This document shows, in pieces, positions 55,169-64,000 of a stretch of 64,000 nt of DNA. The stretch comes from Streptomyces griseofuscus (GTDB lineage: Bacteria; Actinomycetota; Actinomycetes; Streptomycetales; Streptomycetaceae). Every line of letters starts with the position of its first letter. The first letter of the stretch is position 1. The notes under the pieces are model-generated. The model had not been told where the DNA came from. It was given only the letters and a program-made list of their open reading frames with translations, and did no database searches. A program made the translations under genes and the position numbers. The stretch covers positions 3,968,001-4,032,000 of the forward strand of contig NZ_CP051006.1 in the NCBI RefSeq assembly GCF_014673495.1, in the 5' to 3' direction.

Positions 55169-57577
55169 CTACGAAACCACCGCCGCGTCGGCCGAGTTGG
55201 CGACCCGTTCGGCGCTTTCCTCCTCGTCGCCGACGGCGATGCCGCGCCGCTTGGAGATGTACACGGCCGTGCTGATCACCAGCAGCGCGAGGACCGCGAC
55301 CCCGATCCGTACGCCGAGGTTCTTGTCGTGGCCGTAGGAGAACTTGATCACCGCGGGCGCGATGAGCAGCGAGACCAGGTTCATGACCTTCAGCAGCGGG
55401 TTGATCGCCGGGCCCGCGGTGTCCTTGAAGGGGTCGCCGACCGTGTCGCCGATCACCGTGGCGGCGTGGGCCTCGCTGCCCTTGCCACCGTGGTGGCCGT
55501 CCTCCACGAGCTTCTTGGCGTTGTCCCAGGCGCCGCCGGAATTGGCGAGGAACACCGCCATCAGCGTGCCCGCGCCGATCGCGCCGGCGAGGTAGGAGCC
55601 GAGCGAGCCGACGCCGAGCGTGAACCCGACGAAGATCGGCGCCATCACCGCGAGCAGTCCGGGCGTGGCCAGCTCCCGCAGGGCGTCCTTGGTGCAGATG
55701 TCGACGACCTTGCCGTACTCGGGCGTCTCCGTGTAGTCCATGATCCCGGGCTTCTCACGGAACTGCCGCCGCACCTCGAACACCACCGAGCCCGCCGACC
55801 GCGACACCGCGTTGATGGCCAGTCCGGAGAAGAGGAAGACGACCGCGGCGCCCGCGATGAGGCCGACCAGGTTGTTGGGCTGCGAGATGTCCAGGGAAAG
55901 GCTCAGCGGCGCGCCGGGCCCGCTGAGCTTCTCCCCGACGTCCTGCACATTGGTGGTGATCGCGTCGCGGTACGACCCGAAGAGCGCCGACGCCGCGAGC
56001 ACCGCGGTGGCGATCGCGATGCCCTTGGTGATCGCCTTGGTGGTGTTGCCGACCGCGTCCAGGTTGGTGAGCACCTGCGCGCCGGCGCCCTCGACGTCGC
56101 CGGACATCTCGGCGATGCCCTGGGCGTTGTCGGAGACCGGCCCGAAGGTGTCCATGGCGACGATCACACCGACCGTGGTCAGCAGGCCGGTGCCGGCCAG
56201 CGCGACCGCGAACAGCGCGAGCATGATCGACGTACCGCCGAGCAGGAACGCGCCGTACACACTGAGCGCGATGAGCAGCGCGGTGTAGACGGCGGACTCC
56301 AGGCCGAGCGAGATGCCGGACAGGACGACGGTGGCCGGTCCGGTCAGGGAGGTCTTGCCGATGTCGCGGACCGGGCGCCGGTTGGTCTCGGTGAAGTAGC
56401 CGGTCAGCTGCTGGATGACGGCCGCGAGCAGGATGCCGATGGCCACCGCGACCAGGGCGAGGATCCGCGGATCGCCGTCCTTGGCCTTGATCGCCGCGTC
56501 CGTCACTCCGCTGAGGTCGGCGTAGCTCGACGGCAGATAGACGAAGACGGCGACGGCGACCAGCGCGAGGGAGATCACCGCGGAGATGAAGAAGCCGCGG
56601 TTGATCGCGGTCATGCCGCTGCGGTCGGTGCGCCGGGGGACGACCGCGAAGATGCCGATCATCGCGGTGATCACGCCGATGGCGGGCACCAGCAGCGGGA
56701 AGGCGAGCCCGGAGTCGCCGAAGGCGACCTTGCCGAGGATCAGCGCGGCCACCAGGGTGACGGCGTACGACTCGAAGAGGTCGGCCGCCATGCCCGCGCA
56801 GTCGCCGACGTTGTCGCCCACGTTGTCGGCGATCGTGGCGGCGTTGCGCGGGTCGTCCTCCGGGATGCCCTGCTCGACCTTGCCGACCAGGTCGGCGCCG
56901 ACGTCGGCGGCCTTGGTGAAGATGCCGCCGCCGACTCGCATGAACATGGCGATCAGGGCGGCGCCGAGGCCGAAGCCCTCCAGGACCTTCGGCGCGTCGG
57001 CGGCGTAGACGAGCACCACACAGGAGGCGCCCAGCAGGCCGAGGCCCACCGTGAACATGCCGACGACACCGCCCGTGCGAAATGCGATCTTCATCGCGGT
57101 GTGCGAGACGGTGGTGAGATCTTTTTCGGGTTCGCCCTCGCCCGGGGTCGCTTCCCGGGCCGCGGCGGCGACCCGCACATTGCTTCGTACCGCGAGCCAC
57201 ATGCCGATATAACCGGTGGCGGCCGAGAACACCGCGCCGATCAGGAAGAACACCGAACGCCCGGCACGCTGATTCCAGTCGTCCGCGGGCAGCAGCAGAA
57301 GCAGGAAGAAGACGACGACGGCGAATACGCCGAGCGTGCGCAGCTGCCGGGCGAGATACGCCTTGGCGCCTTCCTGTACCGCTTCGGCGATCTTCTTCAT
57401 GCTGTCGGTGCCCTCGCCCGCGGCGAGCACCTGGCGCACCAGGATCCCCGCGACCACCAGCGCGGCGAGGGCTACCGCCGCGATGACGGCCACGATGACC
57501 CTGTTGCCGTTGGTGAGCACCGCGGCCGCGAGGTATGTGGGGTGGTCCAACTCAGAGGGGTAAGAAAGCCCCGCCAT
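55169..57577 (-). CDS. hppA: Membrane-bound proton-translocating pyrophosphatase
   Basis: An 802-residue integral membrane enzyme with about 16 helices. The pyrophosphate/Mg site is DVGADLVGKVEQGIPEDDPRN followed by DNVGDNVGDCAGMAADLFESY, with the second acidic set EDGHHGGKGSEAHAATVIGDTVGDPFKDTAGP near the C-terminus. The GNTTKA sequence has Lys at the position diagnostic of the K+-independent subfamily. It couples PPi hydrolysis to H+ export. ATG 57577 is preceded by AAGGAGGA. It lies upstream of, but apart from, the bldG genes. Confidence 0.95.
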   Translation of the reverse strand: MAGLSYPSELDHPTYLAAAVLTNGNRVIVAVIAAVALAALVVAGILVRQVLAAGEGTDSMKKIAEAVQEGAKAYLARQLRTLGVFAVVVFFLLLLLPADDWNQRAGRSVFFLIGAVFSAATGYIGMWLAVRSNVRVAAAAREATPGEGEPEKDLTTVSHTAMKIAFRTGGVVGMFTVGLGLLGASCVVLVYAADAPKVLEGFGLGAALIAMFMRVGGGIFTKAADVGADLVGKVEQGIPEDDPRNAATIADNVGDNVGDCAGMAADLFESYAVTLVAALILGKVAFGDSGLAFPLLVPAIGVITAMIGIFAVVPRRTDRSGMTAINRGFFISAVISLALVAVAVFVYLPSSYADLSGVTDAAIKAKDGDPRILALVAVAIGILLAAVIQQLTGYFTETNRRPVRDIGKTSLTGPATVVLSGISLGLESAVYTALLIALSVYGAFLLGGTSIMLALFAVALAGTGLLTTVGVIVAMDTFGPVSDNAQGIAEMSGDVEGAGAQVLTNLDAVGNTTKAITKGIAIATAVLAASALFGSYRDAITTNVQDVGEKLSGPGAPLSLSLDISQPNNLVGLIAGAAVVFLFSGLAINAVSRSAGSVVFEVRRQFREKPGIMDYTETPEYGKVVDICTKDALRELATPGLLAVMAPIFVGFTLGVGSLGSYLAGAIGAGTLMAVFLANSGGAWDNAKKLVEDGHHGGKGSEAHAATVIGDTVGDPFKDTAGPAINPLLKVMNLVSLLIAPAVIKFSYGHDKNLGVRIGVAVLALLVISTAVYISKRRGIAVGDEEESAERVANSADAAVVS

Positions 57578-57836
57578 TCGTCCTCCTTGACGCTTGGGCT
57601 GAGCTCAAGATGTGGACGGATTGTAGGTACCCCTGAGTGATGTCAAAAGAGCACGGTAAACAGAATTGGCCTGCACACACCGGTTGGCGAACCCGAAAGA
57701 GGTAATGCCTCAAAAGCATTGACGGACGTCGCCGATCCCATTGAATCTTGATCGAATGATACGGCTATTGATCGTGAATTACTTCACGAATTCCGGCGGC
57801 ACCGAAGGAGCGGTCGGAAATGATCTGCCAAAAACA
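57578..57836. promoter_or_regulatory. hppA promoter region
   Basis: AT-richer than its surroundings, with AGAGGTAATGCCTCAAAAG (57699-57717) containing a small AATGC/GCATT hairpin. It holds the promoter(s) of hppA, but I cannot define the -10/-35 elements with confidence. No gene seen. Confidence 0.45.
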
Positions 57837-57869
57837 CGATCAGGGCCCTGCTCGGCAGGGCCCTGATCG
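57837..57869 (-). terminator. Strong intrinsic terminator of the bldG operon
   Basis: CGATCAGGGCCCTGC pairs perfectly over 15 bp with GCAGGGCCCTGATCG around a 3-nt TCG loop. On the minus strand it is followed by TGTTTTTGG, giving a classic rho-independent terminator 65 bp past the anti-sigma gene. Confidence 0.92.
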
Positions 57870-57933
57870 TATGTTCGTGTCTGGGGACTGTCCTCGGACG
57901 GCCGTGCCTCAGGGCTGTCCTCGGACGGCGATG

Positions 57934-58371
57934 TCAGCCGACGGTGACCGCTGGCGGGGCGGCGGGCCAGGTCATGCGGATCAGTCCGCCGTTCTCCCCG
58001 GTGGTGACCTCGACGTCGTCCACGAGGCCGCTGATGACCGCGAGGCCCATCTCGTCCTCCTCGGCCTCCACATCCGCGTCCGCCGAGGCGCCTCCGGACA
58101 CCCGCTCGGCGGGGACCGTGTGCGGGGCTTCGTCGCCGACCTCGATGGAGAACTGTTTCTCCTCCTCGATCAGCGCCACCTTCACCGGCGCGTCGATACC
58201 GCCGATCTGGTGGAGTCCCACGGCACGGGAGCACGCCTCACCCACGGCGAGCCGCACCTCGTCCAGAACGGCCTCGTCCACTCCGGCCCTGCGTGCCACC
58301 GCGGCCGCCACCAGCCGGGCGGTCCTGACGTGCTCGGGCAGCGCGCTGAAGCGGAGTTCGACGGTGGCCAT
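57934..58371 (-). CDS. RsbW-like anti-sigma factor / histidine-kinase-type ATPase, BldG partner
   Basis: A 145-residue GHKL ATPase. The N box is VLDEVRLAVGEACSRAVGLH and the G1-type region EDEMGLAVISGLVDDVEV. It is the gene directly downstream of bldG in streptomycetes and its product binds and phosphorylates BldG, as in SpoIIAB/RsbW switches. It starts with ATG 58371, about 200 bp after the bldG stop, and ends before a strong terminator. Confidence 0.92.
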   Translation of the reverse strand: MATVELRFSALPEHVRTARLVAAAVARRAGVDEAVLDEVRLAVGEACSRAVGLHQIGGIDAPVKVALIEEEKQFSIEVGDEAPHTVPAERVSGGASADADVEAEEDEMGLAVISGLVDDVEVTTGENGGLIRMTWPAAPPAVTVG

Positions 58372-58573
58372 GCATCCCCCTCACGACTACGGGACTGCGG
58401 TCGGGCGGGCTCGCCGGGCCCGCCCCTCAGGAAATTCGTTACCCGGATCCGCCCGGGCACACCCGGCACAGCCCCCACGGGGTGCGAGACGGAGTACAAC
58501 GGCCGGAATCAGGCATGCCCCACCGGCGACCCCACCGCGGGCAGAGGCCGGCGGCAGGGTCGGTCGGACAGGG

Positions 58574-58915
58574 TCAGTCGGTGGCCGCCACCGCTTCCTC
58601 GACCGAGGTGTGGATCGGGAACACCTTGGTGAGGCCGGTGATACGGAAGATCTTGAGAATGCGCTCCTGGTTGCAGACCAGGCGCAGCGAGCCCTCATGG
58701 GCACGCACCCGCTTCAGGCCGCCGACCAGCACGCCGAGTCCGGTGGAGTCGAGGAAGTCCACGCCCTCCATGTCGACGACAAGATGGAAATTGCCATCGT
58801 TCACCAGCTCGACCAGCTGCTCGCGCAGCTTTGGCGCGGTGTATACATCGATTTCGCCACCGACCTCGACGACCGTACGATCGCCGACGGTACGGGTCGA
58901 CAGGGACAGGTCCAC
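58574..58915 (-). CDS. bldG: Anti-sigma factor antagonist BldG
   Basis: A 113-residue STAS-domain protein. The phosphorylated serine is Ser57 in GVDFLDSTGLGVLVGG. Length and sequence match BldG, required for aerial mycelium and antibiotic production in Streptomyces. Unphosphorylated BldG sequesters anti-sigma factors. The start is GTG 58915 with GGAGG 6 bp upstream. The helicase gene is divergent, 80 bp away. Confidence 0.96.
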   Translation of the reverse strand: MDLSLSTRTVGDRTVVEVGGEIDVYTAPKLREQLVELVNDGNFHLVVDMEGVDFLDSTGLGVLVGGLKRVRAHEGSLRLVCNQERILKIFRITGLTKVFPIHTSVEEAVAATD

Positions 58916-58995
58916 GGATCCTCCAGCACCTTGCTATCGAGCGGTCGCCCCTCGGGCACTCGGCCTGCGGCCCCCGGGACGCAACGCCAGCCGCG

Positions 58996-61515
58996 ATGGC
59001 ATTCAATCACTTACCGGCCTGCGTGTACGACGCCTTGGCTCCATTGTCCGTCACGCCAGTGACACACTCGGTGCCGATGGCCAAGAATCACCGATCCGAT
59101 CGACCCGTGCCGGACCCGGCGTCCCGCCCGTCTCCGGGCGCTGTCCTGGGCAGACTCGCCTCCGGTCCGAGCCGGGCTGCGCGCATCACTCATACGGAGC
59201 ACTTGCCCCCGCGCACCGGCCGCCATGCCATCTGGCCTGACCGGATTCGGCCCGAGGTGATCGCGGCCGTCCAGGAGTGCGGCATCGAGCATCCCTGGGC
59301 GCATCAGGCGCTGGCCGCCGAGCACGCCCTGGACGGCGATTCGGTGGTCGTCGCCACCGGCACCGCCTCCGGCAAGTCCCTCGCGTATCTCGTGCCCGTG
59401 CTGTCCACCCTTTTGGAGGGTTCCCGGGCGCCGAACGGCCGAGGGGCCACCGCGCTGTACCTCTCCCCCACCAAGGCGCTCGCGGCGGACCAGTGCCGGT
59501 CGGTGAAGGAACTTTCACAACCGCTGGGCACCGCGGTCCGCCCGGCCGTGTACGACGGCGACACCCCGTACGAGGAACGCGAGTGGGTACGCCAGTACGC
59601 CAACTACGTCCTCACCAACCCCGACATGCTGCACCGCGGGATATTGCCCTCCCACCCGCGCTGGTCCTCCTTCCTGAAGTCGCTGAAGTACGTCGTCATC
59701 GACGAGTGCCACACCTACCGGGGCGTCTTCGGCTCGCATGTCGCCCAGGTGCTGCGCCGGCTGCGCCGCGTCTGCGCCCGTTACGGCTCCTCCCCGGTCT
59801 TCCTGCTGGCCTCCGCGACCGCCGCCGAGCCCGCCGTCGCCGCCCGGCGGCTGACCGGCCTGCCGGTGGTGGAGGTCGCCGACGACGCCTCCCCGCGCGG
59901 CGAGCTGGTCTTCGCCCTGTGGGAGCCCCCGCTCACCGAGCTGCACGGCGAGAAGGGCGCGCCCGTACGGCGTACCGCCACCGCCGAGACCGCCGATCTG
60001 CTGACCGACCTGACCGTGCAGGGCGTGCGCTCGGTCGCCTTCGTACGCTCCCGGCGCGGCGCCGAGCTGATCTCGGTCATCGCCCAGGAGAAACTGGCCG
60101 AGGTGGACCGCTCCCTGGTCCGGCGGGTCGCGGCCTACCGCGGTGGCTACCTCCCCGAGGAGCGCCGCGCCCTGGAGCGCGATCTGCACTCCGGGGAGCT
60201 GCTCGGACTCGCCGCCACCACGGCCCTGGAGCTGGGTGTGGACGTCTCCGGTCTGGACGCGGTGGTGATCTGCGGCTACCCGGGCACCAGGGCCTCCCTG
60301 TGGCAGCAGGCGGGCCGTGCGGGCCGCTCCGGGCAGGGCGCCCTCGCGGTCCTCGTCGCCCGGGACGATCCTCTGGACACCTTCCTCGTCCACCACCCGG
60401 AGGCCCTGTTCGACCGGCCGGTGGAATCGACCGTCCTCGACCCCGACAACCCCTACGTGCTCGCCCCGCACCTGTGCGCCGCCGCAGCGGAACTCCCGCT
60501 GACCGAGGCGGACCTCGAACTGTTCGGTCCCGCCTGCGCGGACGTGCTGCCGCAGCTGGAGGCCGCGAAGCTGCTGCGCCGGCGGACCCGGGCCTGGCAC
60601 TGGACCCGCCGGGAACGGGCCGCCGACCTCACCGACATCCGCGGCGGGGGCGGGCGGCCGGTGCAGATCGTGGAGGAGGGCACGGGGCGCCTGCTCGGCA
60701 CGGTCGACGAGGCCGCCGCGCACTCCACCGTCCACGAGGGCGCGGTCCATCTCCACCAGGGCCGCACCTATCTGGTGCGCTCCCTCGACCTCGCGGACTC
60801 GGTCGCCCTGGTCGAACAGGCGGAGCCGCCGTACTCGACGGTCGCCCGCGACACCACCGCCATCTCCGTCCTGGAGACCGACACCGAGATCCCCTGGGGC
60901 GCGGGCCGGCTCTGCTACGGCTCCGTCGAGGTCACCAACCAGGTGGTCTCCTTCCTGCGCCGGCGTCTGATCAGCGGCGAGGTGCTGGGCGAGACCAAGC
61001 TCGACCTGCCTCCTCGTACGCTGCGCACCCGCGCGGTGTGGTGGACGGTCACCGAGGACCAGCTGGACGAGGCCCGGATCAACCCGGAGATCCTCGGCGG
61101 CTCCCTGCACGCCGCCGAGCACGCCTCCATCGGCATGCTGCCGCTCTTCGCGACCTGCGACCGCTGGGACATCGGCGGCGTCTCCGTCCCGCTCCATCCC
61201 GACACCCTCCTCCCGACGGTCTTCGTGTACGACGGCCACCCCGGCGGCGCGGGCTTCGCCGAGCGTGCCTTCCACACCGCCCGCGCCTGGCTCACCGCCA
61301 CCCGCGAGGCCATCGCCTCCTGCGAGTGCGACGCCGGCTGCCCCTCCTGCATCCAGTCCCCCAAGTGCGGCAACGGCAACGACCCCCTCCACAAACGCGG
61401 CGCGATCCGCCTCCTGACAACCCTGCTGCGCGAAGCCCCGGCACCACTGGAGGAGGAGGCGGATCCCCTCCCGGGCGAAACGGCGCCGGCTTCGGGACGG
61501 GGCGCGGGCGGCTGA
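58996..61515 (+). CDS. MrfA/YprA-type DExH helicase
   Basis: An 839-residue SF2 helicase. Walker A is ATGTASGKSLAYL near residue 121, the DExH box VVIDECHTYRG near 235, motif III LASATAAEP and motif VI QQAGRAGRSGQG. The C-terminal DUF1998 region has the four-cysteine cluster CECDAGCPSCIQSPKCG near 775, as in MrfA, which acts in mitomycin-type crosslink repair. ATG 58996 (MAFNHLPACVYDAL) is chosen; a second ATG at 59077 (MAKNHRSDRP) is possible. Confidence 0.92.
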   Translation: MAFNHLPACVYDALAPLSVTPVTHSVPMAKNHRSDRPVPDPASRPSPGAVLGRLASGPSRAARITHTEHLPPRTGRHAIWPDRIRPEVIAAVQECGIEHPWAHQALAAEHALDGDSVVVATGTASGKSLAYLVPVLSTLLEGSRAPNGRGATALYLSPTKALAADQCRSVKELSQPLGTAVRPAVYDGDTPYEEREWVRQYANYVLTNPDMLHRGILPSHPRWSSFLKSLKYVVIDECHTYRGVFGSHVAQVLRRLRRVCARYGSSPVFLLASATAAEPAVAARRLTGLPVVEVADDASPRGELVFALWEPPLTELHGEKGAPVRRTATAETADLLTDLTVQGVRSVAFVRSRRGAELISVIAQEKLAEVDRSLVRRVAAYRGGYLPEERRALERDLHSGELLGLAATTALELGVDVSGLDAVVICGYPGTRASLWQQAGRAGRSGQGALAVLVARDDPLDTFLVHHPEALFDRPVESTVLDPDNPYVLAPHLCAAAAELPLTEADLELFGPACADVLPQLEAAKLLRRRTRAWHWTRRERAADLTDIRGGGGRPVQIVEEGTGRLLGTVDEAAAHSTVHEGAVHLHQGRTYLVRSLDLADSVALVEQAEPPYSTVARDTTAISVLETDTEIPWGAGRLCYGSVEVTNQVVSFLRRRLISGEVLGETKLDLPPRTLRTRAVWWTVTEDQLDEARINPEILGGSLHAAEHASIGMLPLFATCDRWDIGGVSVPLHPDTLLPTVFVYDGHPGGAGFAERAFHTARAWLTATREAIASCECDAGCPSCIQSPKCGNGNDPLHKRGAIRLLTTLLREAPAPLEEEADPLPGETAPASGRGAGG

Positions 61516-62613
61516 CCGACGGGGAATCGGGGGCGGGCACGGGGTAACGGGAGGCGGGTGAGGGGCGGACGGGAGCCGGAGACCCAGAGGGGGCGAGGGC
61601 AGGCCGGGAGGTAGAAGGCGGACGGGCGGGTGGGCCGGGGGCTGGGGATACGCCGAGCTGGGAGTCGGCGGCCTGGAGACCTGCGGGCCGAGTGCAGAAG
61701 GGAGGACGGGGCCGGGGCAGGCTCGATCGCCGAGGGCAGGTCCAGGGGCCCGGTGGCCGGGGATACGCCGAGCCAGGGGCTGGCAGGCCCTGGAACAGCC
61801 ACCTGGGGGCCGGCGGGCGACTCCGCCCGGCGTCCGCTCGCCGGCTCCCCAGAGCGGCGTGTGGAGGATCGGGGGACTGCGGGGCGGATGCCAGTAGGGC
61901 GGAAGACGGCGAGGCAGGGGCGCGGGCCTGCGGGGGGCCGCCCGGCACCCATGTCACCGGCTCCCCAGAGCAGCGCGTGGCGACGGCCCGGGTACCGGCA
62001 CATCGGAAGACGGCGAGGCGGGGCGACGGCCGATGAGCGCCCCACCCGAAACCCACCCCACCGGCCCAGGGCAGCATGTTGCGACGGGCCACCTGCGGCA
62101 TCGGGCCGGGGCCGGCACGGCGGGAGGCGGTGGGGCGAAGGCGAAGGCCAGTGAGCGCTCCGCCCGGCGCCCACGTCACCGTCACCAACTCCCCAGAGCG
62201 GCCTGCAACAGGCCAGGTCTCGGCACGACGGAAGGCAGCGCGGCGAAGGCGAAGGCCAGTGAGCGCTCCGCCCGGCGCCCACGTCACCGTCACCAACTCC
62301 CCAGAGCGGCCTGCAACAGGCCAGGTCTCGGCACGACGGAAGGCAGCGCGGCGAAGGCGAAGGCCAGTGAGCGCTCCGCCCGGCGCCCACGTCACCGTCA
62401 CCAACTCCCCAGAGCGGCCTGCAACAGGCCAGGTCTCGGCACGACGGAAGGCAGCGCGGCGAAGGCGAAGGCCAGTGAGCGCTCCGCCCGGCGCCCACGT
62501 CACCGTCACCAACTCCCCAGAGCGGCCTGCAACAGGCCAGGTCTCGGCACGACGGAAGGCAGCGCGGCGAAGGCGAAGGCCAGTGAGCGCTCCGCCCGGC
62601 GCCCACGTCACCG
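61516..62613. other. Long convergent gap filled by GC-rich repeats
   Basis: A 1.1-kb gap between the helicase and the TadE-like gene. No credible gene is present: the long frames on both strands are open only because the repeat length (108 bp) is a multiple of three. The repeat itself is described in the next entry. Confidence 0.75.
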
Positions 62614-62690
62614 TCACCAACTCCCCAGAGCGGCCTGCTGCGGGCCAGGTGTCGGCACGACGGAAGGCGGTAGGGCGAAGGTGAGGGCCG
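61840..62690. repeat. 108-bp tandem array derived from the 3' end of the adjacent TadE-like gene
   Basis: Four essentially identical 108-bp units begin at 62151, 62259, 62367 and 62475. A fifth, diverged unit at 62583 overlaps the gene at 62614-63093. Older degenerate units extend left to about 61840 (CCCCAGAGC(G/A)GCG at 61848 and 61962). Each unit contains a GGCCTG-CAA-CAGGCC hairpin and, on the minus strand, the codons QAALGSW followed by TGA, the same C-terminus and stop as the TadE-like gene. Confidence 0.93.
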
Positions 62691-63093
62691 GGGGGTCTGG
62701 CGGGCCCGCTCTGGAGCGGATCTCGGCTGTGAACGGGCCGCTTCCCGAGGCCGCTGTCACGTCCGCGATCTCGCCCGCCACCGTGCAGCGCACCAACCGG
62801 ACCTCCTGGGCCCACGCCACGCGGCTGGCCAGGGCGCAGGCCACCTCGCCGCCCTCCGCCCAGTGGTCCGCGGCCGCGAGCGCCGCCAGGTCCGCGCCGC
62901 CCGCCGCCCGGTGCCGGACGGTGACGGCGTGCCCGAGCGCCAGCACCGCGCCGAAGACCACACAGAGCACCGCGATCGCCCCCAGGCTCCAGACGGTGGC
63001 GGAACCCCGGTCGGAGCCGCACCGGCCCGCCGTACGCCGAGCCGGGACCCGGACCCAGCCGCTGCCCCGCGCCCACGCCCCCTGCCGCCTCAC
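62614..63093 (-). CDS. Rv3654c-type TadE-like secreted protein
   Basis: A 159-residue protein. A basic N-terminus leads to GSATVWSLGAIAVLCVVFGAVLALGHAVTVRHRAAGGADLAAL, the single hydrophobic segment and following helix typical of TadE-like pseudopilins (Rv3654c family). The Pro-rich C-terminus (LPPSVVPTPGPQQAALGSW) is encoded by repeat-array sequence. The GTG start (63093) overlaps the upstream stop by 4 bp (GTGA). It belongs to the Tad pilus or secretion locus that continues off the right edge. Confidence 0.85.
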   Translation of the reverse strand: MRRQGAWARGSGWVRVPARRTAGRCGSDRGSATVWSLGAIAVLCVVFGAVLALGHAVTVRHRAAGGADLAALAAADHWAEGGEVACALASRVAWAQEVRLVRCTVAGEIADVTAASGSGPFTAEIRSRAGPPDPPALTFALPPSVVPTPGPQQAALGSW

Positions 63094-63464
63094 GGCCCCG
63101 CCCCCTTCTCGCCGGCCGTCTCCTCCGCCAACGCCACCGCCTCCTCACGGAGTTCGAACGGCAGGCCGCTGAGCACCGGCGGTCTTGCCACCACCGTGAC
63201 CCGGACCTGGTCGCCCTCTCGTCCGACCGTCACCCGGGCCCCGCTCGGCGCTGCCTGACGGGTCACCGACAGCACCGCGGCGGGCGGGTCCTGGCGGGCG
63301 GCGGCCCTGGCGCCGACCCGGGCCGCGTCCACGCACCGGATCTGCGCCGCCGCCATGAGCAACGCCCACACCAGCGCCATCGTGAAAGCCACCAGCACGC
63401 ACAGCGCCATGGCCGCCTCCGCCGTCACGAAGCCCTGGTCCGAGCCCCGTTCACATCCGCGCAC
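63090..63464 (-). CDS. TadE-family pseudopilin-like protein
   Basis: A 124-residue protein with the TadE segment GFVTAEAAMALCVLVAFTMALVWALLMAAAQIRCVDAARVGARAAAR, including the conserved Glu after the processing position, and a C-terminal beta-rich domain (RVTVGREGDQVRVTVVARPP). GTG 63464 overlaps the end of the DUF4244 gene by 14 bp. Cotranslated with its neighbours. Confidence 0.88.
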   Translation of the reverse strand: MRGCERGSDQGFVTAEAAMALCVLVAFTMALVWALLMAAAQIRCVDAARVGARAAARQDPPAAVLSVTRQAAPSGARVTVGREGDQVRVTVVARPPVLSGLPFELREEAVALAEETAGEKGAGP

Positions 63465-63651
63465 TGAGGGCCTTCTTCACGATGGACTGAAGCTCCGCCC
63501 GGACCGCGCCGCTGGTGACTACCTCGTAGAGCAGCAAGGCGAATCCGACGGCCGCGATGATCCCCATCGCGTACTCGGAGGTCACCATCCCGGAGTCCCG
63601 GCGGCACACCCGCCGCACCCCGGCCAGCACTTCGACGATCTTCCTTTTCAT
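63451..63651 (-). CDS. DUF4244 / Flp-like pilin
   Basis: A 66-residue protein: MKRKIVEVLAGVRRVCRR, then DSGMVTSEYAMGIIAAVGFALLLYEVVTSGAV, matching the actinobacterial DUF4244 Flp-like pilin with its Glu in TSEYAM near the prepilin processing site. ATG 63651 has GGGAG 6 bp upstream. It is likely the major pilin of the Tad system. Confidence 0.9.
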   Translation of the reverse strand: MKRKIVEVLAGVRRVCRRDSGMVTSEYAMGIIAAVGFALLLYEVVTSGAVRAELQSIVKKALSARM

Positions 63652-63725
63652 CTCAACTCCCACGGTTTTTAGATCAGTTCGCACGTTTCTCATCCTCTTC
63701 TCCGCCCCTTTTCCGTCGCCGTCCC

Positions 63726-64000
63726 TCACCTCCCCGCCATCACCCCGCCCGCCAGCCCGATCACCACGGGCAGCACCCCGATCGCGACGAAGGCGGGCAG
63801 GAAGCACAGGCCCACCGGCGCGGAGATCAGTACGGCCGCCCGCCGGGCCCGTGCCGTCGCGGTGCGGCCCCAGTCCGCGCGGGTGTCCGAGGCGATGCGG
63901 GCCACCGGAGCGGCGGCGGGCAGCCCCGACTCGTCGGCCCGCTCCAGCAGCCGCGCCAGGGCACCCGCGCCCGGCAGCGCGGCCAGCCCGTGCCACGCGT
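63726..64000 (-). CDS. Type II secretion F-domain protein (TadC-like), C-terminal part
   Basis: The frame enters from the right edge and ends at TGA 63728-63726. The visible 90 residues (ARLLERADESGLPAAAPV, DWGRTATARARRAAVLISAPVGLCFLPAFVAIGVLPVVIGLAGGV) are the C-terminal T2SF domain with the final membrane helix of a TadB/TadC platform protein. The rest lies outside the window. Confidence 0.8.
   Translation of the reverse strand, partial: AWHGLAALPGAGALARLLERADESGLPAAAPVARIASDTRADWGRTATARARRAAVLISAPVGLCFLPAFVAIGVLPVVIGLAGGVMAGR

Noticed and set aside
62151..62690. CRISPR array
   Set aside because: Units are directly contiguous and identical along their whole length, with no unique spacers and no cas genes nearby.
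60915..63148. Long frames across the 108-bp array that could encode proteins with 36-residue repeats
   Set aside because: They are open in several frames on both strands because 108 is a multiple of three. They extend antisense into the helicase or the TadE-like gene, with no ribosome site or recognisable fold.

Overview
The window is high-GC actinobacterial DNA, almost certainly the chromosome of a Streptomyces. The evidence is gene content and order: bldG with its anti-sigma partner, a thymidylate kinase fused to an MFS-like domain, topA, hppA, an AfsR-like regulator, AfsA and gamma-butyrolactone receptors. GTG and TTG starts are common, and rare TTA codons occur in accessory genes.

Left flank (1-14.3 kb, ordinary chromosome): a DUF2786 protein; a Clp-N/HTH protein behind two matching inverted-repeat operators; a PolA-like polymerase; a GC-rich tandem repeat region; an AfsR-like ATPase regulator; a family 2 glycosyltransferase; a scar where an alpha/beta hydrolase and a WYL regulator have both lost their 5' ends; a secreted CBM2/Cip1-like protein under a perfect CebR box; and an ogt plus Ada-AlkA alkylation-repair pair.

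Accessory region (about 14.7-42.0 kb): a biosynthetic cluster without PKS or NRPS modules. Its core is a 12-gene leftward operon (36251 to 22965). It contains the three parts of the known N-N bond (hydrazine) machinery: an N-hydroxylating flavoprotein (lysine/ornithine type), a MetRS-like enzyme with a zinc-type cupin, and a DAO-type flavin oxidase. The cupin and MetRS-like parts are separate genes joined by a TGATG overlap. The same operon has PanD (beta-alanine), SerA (serine), a 2-oxoacid:ferredoxin oxidoreductase with its ferredoxin, a condensation-like acyltransferase, a two-domain VOC protein and a second flavoprotein. Neighbouring genes encode an MFS exporter, an asparagine-synthetase-like amidotransferase, a GatC-like/GatA-like pair without GatB, a thioesterase, a P450 and a LysR regulator. 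The right end is a gamma-butyrolactone circuit: two ArpA-type receptors, AfsA, an SDR reductase and a catalytically degenerate IS701-type transposase, with two related AT-rich operator-like sites. My reading is that the cluster makes a small hydrazine-derived (hydrazide, azo, diazo or N-N heterocycle) metabolite of unknown structure under butyrolactone and probably bldA control.

Right flank (42.1-64 kb, conserved core): tRNA-Thr(CGT), a secreted S33 peptidase, holB, tmk, topA, a small membrane protein, a methyltransferase, a lipoprotein, hppA, the bldG operon, an MrfA-like helicase, and the start of a Tad-type pilus or secretion locus. The last intergenic gap is filled by a 108-bp tandem array that looks like repeated copies of the 3' end of the adjacent TadE-like gene.
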